From: Fen731 sp964481885
Lineage (GTDB): Bacteria > Actinomycetota > Humimicrobiia > Humimicrobiales > Humimicrobiaceae
Direction of reading: 5' to 3'
Assembly: GCA_964481885.1 (NCBI GenBank)
Contig: CAYZUS010000006.1
Coordinates: 20,637 to 84,636 of the forward strand
Length of the DNA: 64,000 nucleotides
The translations under genes and the position numbers were made by a program. Of the stretch, positions 60,595 through 64,000 are shown in pieces. Within the stretch, counting starts at the first letter, position 1. Every line of letters starts with the position of its first letter. The notes beneath the pieces were generated by a model, which saw only the letters and a program-made list of their open reading frames with translations, was not told the origin of the DNA and made no database searches.

Positions 60595-60763
60595 GGAAGT
60601 CTCCTTTTATCGATTCTGCCCGTAATACTGATGGGTTCGTCTTTTAACCAGTAGGATTATCATGCAGGCCATGCTTTTTTATTGATACAACCTGCAGTTC
60701 CAATTGTTGCACCTGCTGGCCCGTTTTGTTATCAAATATGGCCACTCTGTTTCATCGATACTG

Positions 60764-60906
60764 CCAGACCCAGACCCAGACCCNNNNNNNNNNNNNNNNN
60801 NNNNNNNNNNNNNNNNNNNNNNNNNNNNNNNNNNNNNNNNNNNNNNNNNNNNNNNNNNNNNNNNNNNNNNNNNNNNNNNNNNNGACCCTGACCCTGACCC
60901 TGACCC
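60764..60906. repeat. GACCCA/GACCCT hexanucleotide microsatellite spanning a gap
   Basis: About 20 bases of AGACCC repeats before the N run and about 23 bases of GACCCT repeats after it. The sixth base switches from A to T across the gap, so two repeat types meet inside unresolved sequence. Confidence 0.8.
60784..60883. other. Assembly gap (100 N)
   Basis: Placeholder gap inside a hexamer microsatellite; real length unknown. Confidence 0.99.
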
Positions 60907-61359
60907 ATTTAATTTTATAGTTTAATTATAATGATTTTCCAGTTTTTTATAAAGACTGCAGGCATAGGGCCAATGACTATAACAAAGGTAAAAGATCCAT
61001 AAATATTTTTTTATATGGCTGCAGGATTTTAAAAAAAGAAAACCCGGAAACCAGGCAAAGCGGGTGGGCGCAAAAGCATAAATAATGGAAATATTATTAT
61101 ACGCCCCTGTAATTGGAAGCATATTTAGTTTTTGCAATAAATTATCTAAAATTTAAAAGTTTACAAAATTATATTTTAATAAAATGAGATATTTTCAGGA
61201 GATAATGAACTATTCAGCGGAAACTAATTAATTTATTTATAAAATATTTTTTTAATTTTGTTAATATGTTAAAAACAATATAAATATAAAATAATTATAA
61301 AATTGCCGTTAATTATAAAAATGGTTTTATGATTTTTGGCAAGGCAGGATGTGTAAAAG

Positions 61360-62988
61360 ATGAAAAGTTTGAAAAAGGGCAGCAGATTTTTCCTAAATCT
61401 TATTATTTCCGGGATTGTTTTAACAATGCTTTTCGGGCTCCCTGGCTGCAGTATCCTGGCAAAAGCGGCCGGTAAAATATCCGAGGACCAGAGCAGCGTT
61501 TCTTCCGGCAATCAGGACAATAGCTTGGCACAGGGAGACAAGACTGAGGTCAGCAGCAATCCGGATAAAAACGGCAACACTGAAACCAGCAATGGTGAGC
61601 AGGCAGCTGGCGCGCCAGATAATTCCGTCACTGGCAGCGAAGAGCAAAACGGCGCAGCTGGGGATTCGCAAAATGCTTCCGGAGCGCAGGGCGCAGACAA
61701 AGAGGCGATTTTAATAACTTATATCAGTGAGGACAACAGCTTTGCTTTCCAATATCCGGCAAACAGGCTGACACTTTCTTCCAATGTATTTACTGCTTCA
61801 GGCTCAGGCGACTCGAGGCTTGCAATATTGCAGCAGCGTCCTGACAGTTCAAACAGCAGCTATTATTATTTTGATACGCAGAAGATCGCAGATGATATTA
61901 CGGCGCTAAAAGTAGGCAAATTTGGAGCGGATATTGAGTATTCGTATAAACCCGGCCAAAAGGTAATTGAGAGAGACGGCAGGTTTTTAAAGGAGTTTAT
62001 GATTTTTTCCCGTTCAGACTGTGATGTGTGCTTTGAAAGGGTGATTGTTTTTTATGAAGGCGATATTCAGTACCTTCTTGTTTCGCAGGGCGACCTGAAT
62101 GCATTTAAAGAATCGATTGCAGATTACCTGGTTACAGATAATCCTGATTGCCAGGGGCTTGCATCATGGGGAGCCGGTAAAATGGATGATCTGTATAATG
62201 AATTGCTGGCAGGCAGCGGGCCCCAAAAAGTCCAGCAGTGGTATGACAGTTTTGATGAGATTACCGCAGGCATTGTTTTTGACACTACAAAAATCACAAA
62301 CCTGAAAAACAACAGCAAACTTGTAATGACCGGCAAATCAATTTATGACAATATGCCGGAATACAAAACCGAGCTTACAGCTTCATATCCGGTCTTCGAG
62401 GACTTTAAAACCACCGGGTATTTTGATGCAGTAAACAGCCACATTAAAGACATCCTTGATCCATGGTTTGCTTACTTCATGGAGTCTGCCAAGGCTGCGT
62501 TAAAGGATATGCCGGCAGATGCCCCATGGACCTTTCAGCTGCAGGCAGACTATGCTGTTGAGTATTATAGCGGTAAAATTTTAAGCCTTTCTTTTACAGA
62601 TTATACTTTTACAGGCGGTGCGCACGGAAGCACCATATCTGAAACATATAATTATGACCTTGTAAACAAAAAAGAGATAAAATTAAGCGATATTTTTAAA
62701 TCAGGCAGCGATTATCTCAAGTTTGTTTCTGATTATTGCTTTGAAGATATTAAAAAACAGAACGCCCTGATGGGAATGGACCCAATGGAAGATATGATAA
62801 AGCCGGGAGTAGATCCTTCTGTGCCGGAAAATTATGCAAGATTTTTACTGACCGAAGATTCGCTGATAATAAGGTTTGACCAATACCAGGTTGGTCCGGG
62901 CGCAGCAGGCAGCTATACTGTCAGGATCGGATATGAAAAGTTTAAGGAGCTGATTAATGATTATTATGCCGGGCTGTTAACTGAATAG
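61360..62988 (+). CDS. DUF4163/DUF3298 (RsiV-like) lipoprotein
   Basis: 542 residues. Signal peptide with canonical lipobox LPGC (Cys30), an Asn/Ser/Gly/Glu-rich linker (about 35-115), an unassigned domain (about 118-270), then DUF4163 (about 320-425) and DUF3298 (about 430-535) with TFTGGAHGSTISETYNYDL and FDQYQVGPGAAGSYTVRIG. DUF3298/4163 proteins such as RsiV bind peptidoglycan or lysozyme. There is no sigma factor next to it, so signalling is not implied. Confidence 0.82.
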   Translation: MKSLKKGSRFFLNLIISGIVLTMLFGLPGCSILAKAAGKISEDQSSVSSGNQDNSLAQGDKTEVSSNPDKNGNTETSNGEQAAGAPDNSVTGSEEQNGAAGDSQNASGAQGADKEAILITYISEDNSFAFQYPANRLTLSSNVFTASGSGDSRLAILQQRPDSSNSSYYYFDTQKIADDITALKVGKFGADIEYSYKPGQKVIERDGRFLKEFMIFSRSDCDVCFERVIVFYEGDIQYLLVSQGDLNAFKESIADYLVTDNPDCQGLASWGAGKMDDLYNELLAGSGPQKVQQWYDSFDEITAGIVFDTTKITNLKNNSKLVMTGKSIYDNMPEYKTELTASYPVFEDFKTTGYFDAVNSHIKDILDPWFAYFMESAKAALKDMPADAPWTFQLQADYAVEYYSGKILSLSFTDYTFTGGAHGSTISETYNYDLVNKKEIKLSDIFKSGSDYLKFVSDYCFEDIKKQNALMGMDPMEDMIKPGVDPSVPENYARFLLTEDSLIIRFDQYQVGPGAAGSYTVRIGYEKFKELINDYYAGLLTE

Positions 62989-63013
62989 TTAAAGATAATC
63001 CTAAAAATGTTTC

Positions 63014-63042
63014 TTGACATGGGGTTTATCAATTAGGATAAT
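63014..63042 (+). promoter_or_regulatory. Sigma-A promoter P1 upstream of the tRNA-tuf cluster
   Basis: TTGACA (63014-63019), 17-base spacer, GATAAT (63037-63042). Confidence 0.8.
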
Positions 63043-63052
63043 ATGTAAACTA

Positions 63053-63082
63053 TTGACAAGTTTGCTCGTGAGGTGTTAATAT
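63053..63082 (+). promoter_or_regulatory. Sigma-A promoter P2 upstream of the tRNA-tuf cluster
   Basis: TTGACA (63053-63058), 18-base spacer, TAATAT (63077-63082). In tandem with P1; a weaker TTGACA/TATACG pair with 19-base spacing is at 63149-63179. Confidence 0.75.
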
Positions 63083-63256
63083 GGCCGCGCGCAAACAACC
63101 GTAATGTTTTAAGCGGAGGGATCAATCGCCGTGAGACAGGGCCAGTTTTTGACAGGATTGAAAAAAAGCTGTTTATACGGTTGAATGAATGCTGTTAATA
63201 CAGAAGCAGTTTTTAGTTTTTACTGATTTTAACCGATTAGTTTCTGTATGATTTTT

Positions 63257-63332
63257 GCCGACGTAGCTCAATTGGTAGAGCAGCTGATTTGTAATCAGCA
63301 GGTTGTCCGTTCAAGTCGGTCCGTCGGCTCCA
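63257..63332 (+). tRNA. tRNA-Thr (anticodon TGT)
   Basis: Seven-base acceptor stem GCCGACG/CGTCGGC, D-arm GCTC...GAGC, anticodon stem GCTGA/TCAGC with loop TTTGTAA, T-loop TTCAAGT and encoded CCA. The T-stem GTCCG/CGGTC has a U-U mismatch at its second pair. Confidence 0.95.
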
Positions 63333-63393
63333 TAAATTTTTTTAATTTCTGCTATATTTCTGCTATATTTGTATTATAATGAGTCCTTTACGT

Positions 63394-63479
63394 GGAGGAG
63401 TGCCCGAGTGGTCAAAGGGAGCAGACTGTAAATCTGCCAGCGCAAGCTTACAGAGGTTCAAATCCTTTCTCCTCCACCA
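63394..63479 (+). tRNA. tRNA-Tyr (anticodon GTA)
   Basis: Acceptor stem GGAGGAG/CTCCTCC, anticodon stem GCAGA/TCTGC with loop CTGTAAA, long class II variable arm, T-loop TTCAAAT, encoded CCA. Confidence 0.96.
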
Positions 63480-63657
63480 TTATTTTAAGAGAAAAATCAG
63501 GCCCAATGAAATATCTGGCCTAAATAACCGGCTAAATATTTACTCAGGTTTTAAGGTATGATGAAGAAGTATTTTATGTTTTCTTAAGCCTTCCTGATTA
63601 TAAAATTGATATTTTTTTAAGATTTTAGCCTGATTTTTGAAAATTGACTTTAAGCAA

Positions 63658-63733
63658 GCCTGTATAGCTCAGTTGGTAGAGCGTTTCCTTGGTAAGGAAG
63701 AGGTCATCAGTTCAATTCTGATTACAGGCTCCA
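63658..63733 (+). tRNA. tRNA-Thr (anticodon GGT)
   Basis: Acceptor stem GCCTGTA/TACAGGC, anticodon stem TTTCC/GGAAG with loop TTGGTAA, T-stem ATCAG/CTGAT with TTCAATT, encoded CCA. Confidence 0.96.
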
Positions 63734-63843
63734 TTAAACACTGATACTGTCAACATTGACAAAAACACTGGTAATGCCACTATTGACAGCTTGATTCTTC
63801 TTTTATAGAATGCACTTTTGTTGTAGAATATATGTTTGGACAT

Positions 63844-63920
63844 GGCGGTGTAGCTCAGATGGCTAGAGCACACGGTTCATACCCGTGATGTCATTGGTTC
63901 GACTCCAATCACCGCTACCA
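63844..63920 (+). tRNA. tRNA-Met (anticodon CAT)
   Basis: Acceptor stem GGCGGTG/CACCGCT (terminal G-U), anticodon stem CACGG/CCGTG with loop TTCATAC, T-loop TTCGACT, encoded CCA. It lacks the three G-C pairs of initiator anticodon stems, so elongator Met; a lysidine Ile tRNA cannot be excluded. Confidence 0.93.
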
Positions 63921-63969
63921 TAGCCAAGAAATAGTTAACTTTAAAAATCTTAAAGAAAGGAATTATAAA

Positions 63970-64000
63970 ATGGCGGCAAAATTAAAATTTGAAAGAACAA
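63970..64000 (+). CDS. tuf: Elongation factor Tu, first 10 codons
   Basis: ATG at 63970 with GAAAGGA upstream; the residues MAAKLKFERT match the N-terminus of EF-Tu (MAKEKFERTKPH). The gene runs off the window. A Thr-Tyr-x-Thr tRNA set before tuf is also seen in E. coli (thrU-tyrU-glyT-thrT-tufB). Confidence 0.85.
   Translation, partial: MAAKLKFERT

Larger units (their letters stand above)
60595..61359. other. 765-base region with hexanucleotide repeat and gap
   Basis: Between the MEMO gene (-) and the DUF3298 gene (+). The first part holds the hexamer array around the gap at 60784. After it, 60920-61359 is AT-rich, with no ORF or promoter I would defend. Confidence 0.5.

Noticed and set aside
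60682..60925. ORFs encoding Asp-Pro repeats across the gap
   Set aside because: They consist mainly of the hexamer repeat and N, have no ribosome site, and the flanking residues show no protein-like composition.

Overview
The window is an AT-rich bacterial chromosome segment with dense, mostly single-copy housekeeping and energy genes. It looks like an anaerobe: radical-SAM, ferredoxin, rubredoxin and polyferredoxin genes are frequent, there is a sulfide-dependent homocysteine module, a lone corrinoid protein, malic enzyme and an iron alcohol dehydrogenase. A GlnR-like orphan regulator beside glnA, many Ser/Asp-rich lipoproteins, TatAC, bactofilins and frequent TTG/GTG starts would fit an uncultivated low-GC lineage near the Actinobacteria or Firmicutes; this placement is inference. 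Six 100-N gaps show a draft scaffold, and two of them are clearly unmerged 55-bp contig overlaps rather than missing sequence. LAYOUT. 1-4.5 kb: 3' part of lipA, a VIT-like membrane protein, then glnA with its probable regulator. 4.8-8.5 kb: small membrane peptide, then a minus-strand operon for a cysteine desulfurase, a SufT/DUF59 protein and NAD synthetase. 8.9-13.6 kb: DUF2085, PHP and DUF4190 proteins, larC and an AI-2E-type transporter. 13.8-20.6 kb: a compact complex I-like operon in canonical nuo order (A-like, B, CD, H, I, J, K, N) but without the NADH module and without NuoL/NuoM; by eye the K and N homologues have lost the charged residues normally used for proton translocation. 20.7-24.2 kb: DUF1287 protein, a degenerate uracil-DNA glycosylase, a 3D-domain cell-wall protein and a corrinoid protein. 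24.5-25.8 kb: a Panacea-type toxin-antitoxin pair with promoter and operator. 25.9-30.4 kb: riboflavin operon ribD-ribE-ribBA-ribH controlled by an FMN riboswitch plus terminator. 30.5-34.5 kb: polyferredoxin and its partner, rpe, a flavin reductase and a ferredoxin. 34.7-43.2 kb: PAS-GGDEF-HD-GYP signalling protein, malic enzyme, alcohol dehydrogenase, thioredoxin-fold protein, sugar-type binding lipoprotein, ctaB with an apparent CTG start. 43.3-48.8 kb: TPR protein, GNAT, rubredoxin and the three-part homocysteine module (DUF39, NIL-ferredoxin, UPF0280). 48.8-57.2 kb: two bactofilins, a ParA-like ATPase, a CapA lipoprotein, tatC, tatA, a PKD-transglutaminase lipoprotein. 57.3-59.0 kb: a very AT-rich three-gene cassette (TIGR04255-like protein, small linker ORF, unknown protein) followed by a BrnA-like antitoxin remnant; this is the best accessory or defence candidate. 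59.2-64 kb: AMMECR1 and MEMO homologues, a DUF3298 lipoprotein, tandem promoters, tRNA-Thr, Tyr, Thr, Met and the start of tuf. HOW IT WORKS TOGETHER. Much of the window concerns redox cofactors: Fe-S assembly, NAD and flavin synthesis, ferredoxins, and membrane electron-transfer complexes that might use reduced ferredoxin. The reduced nuo-like operon is the most unusual system seen.
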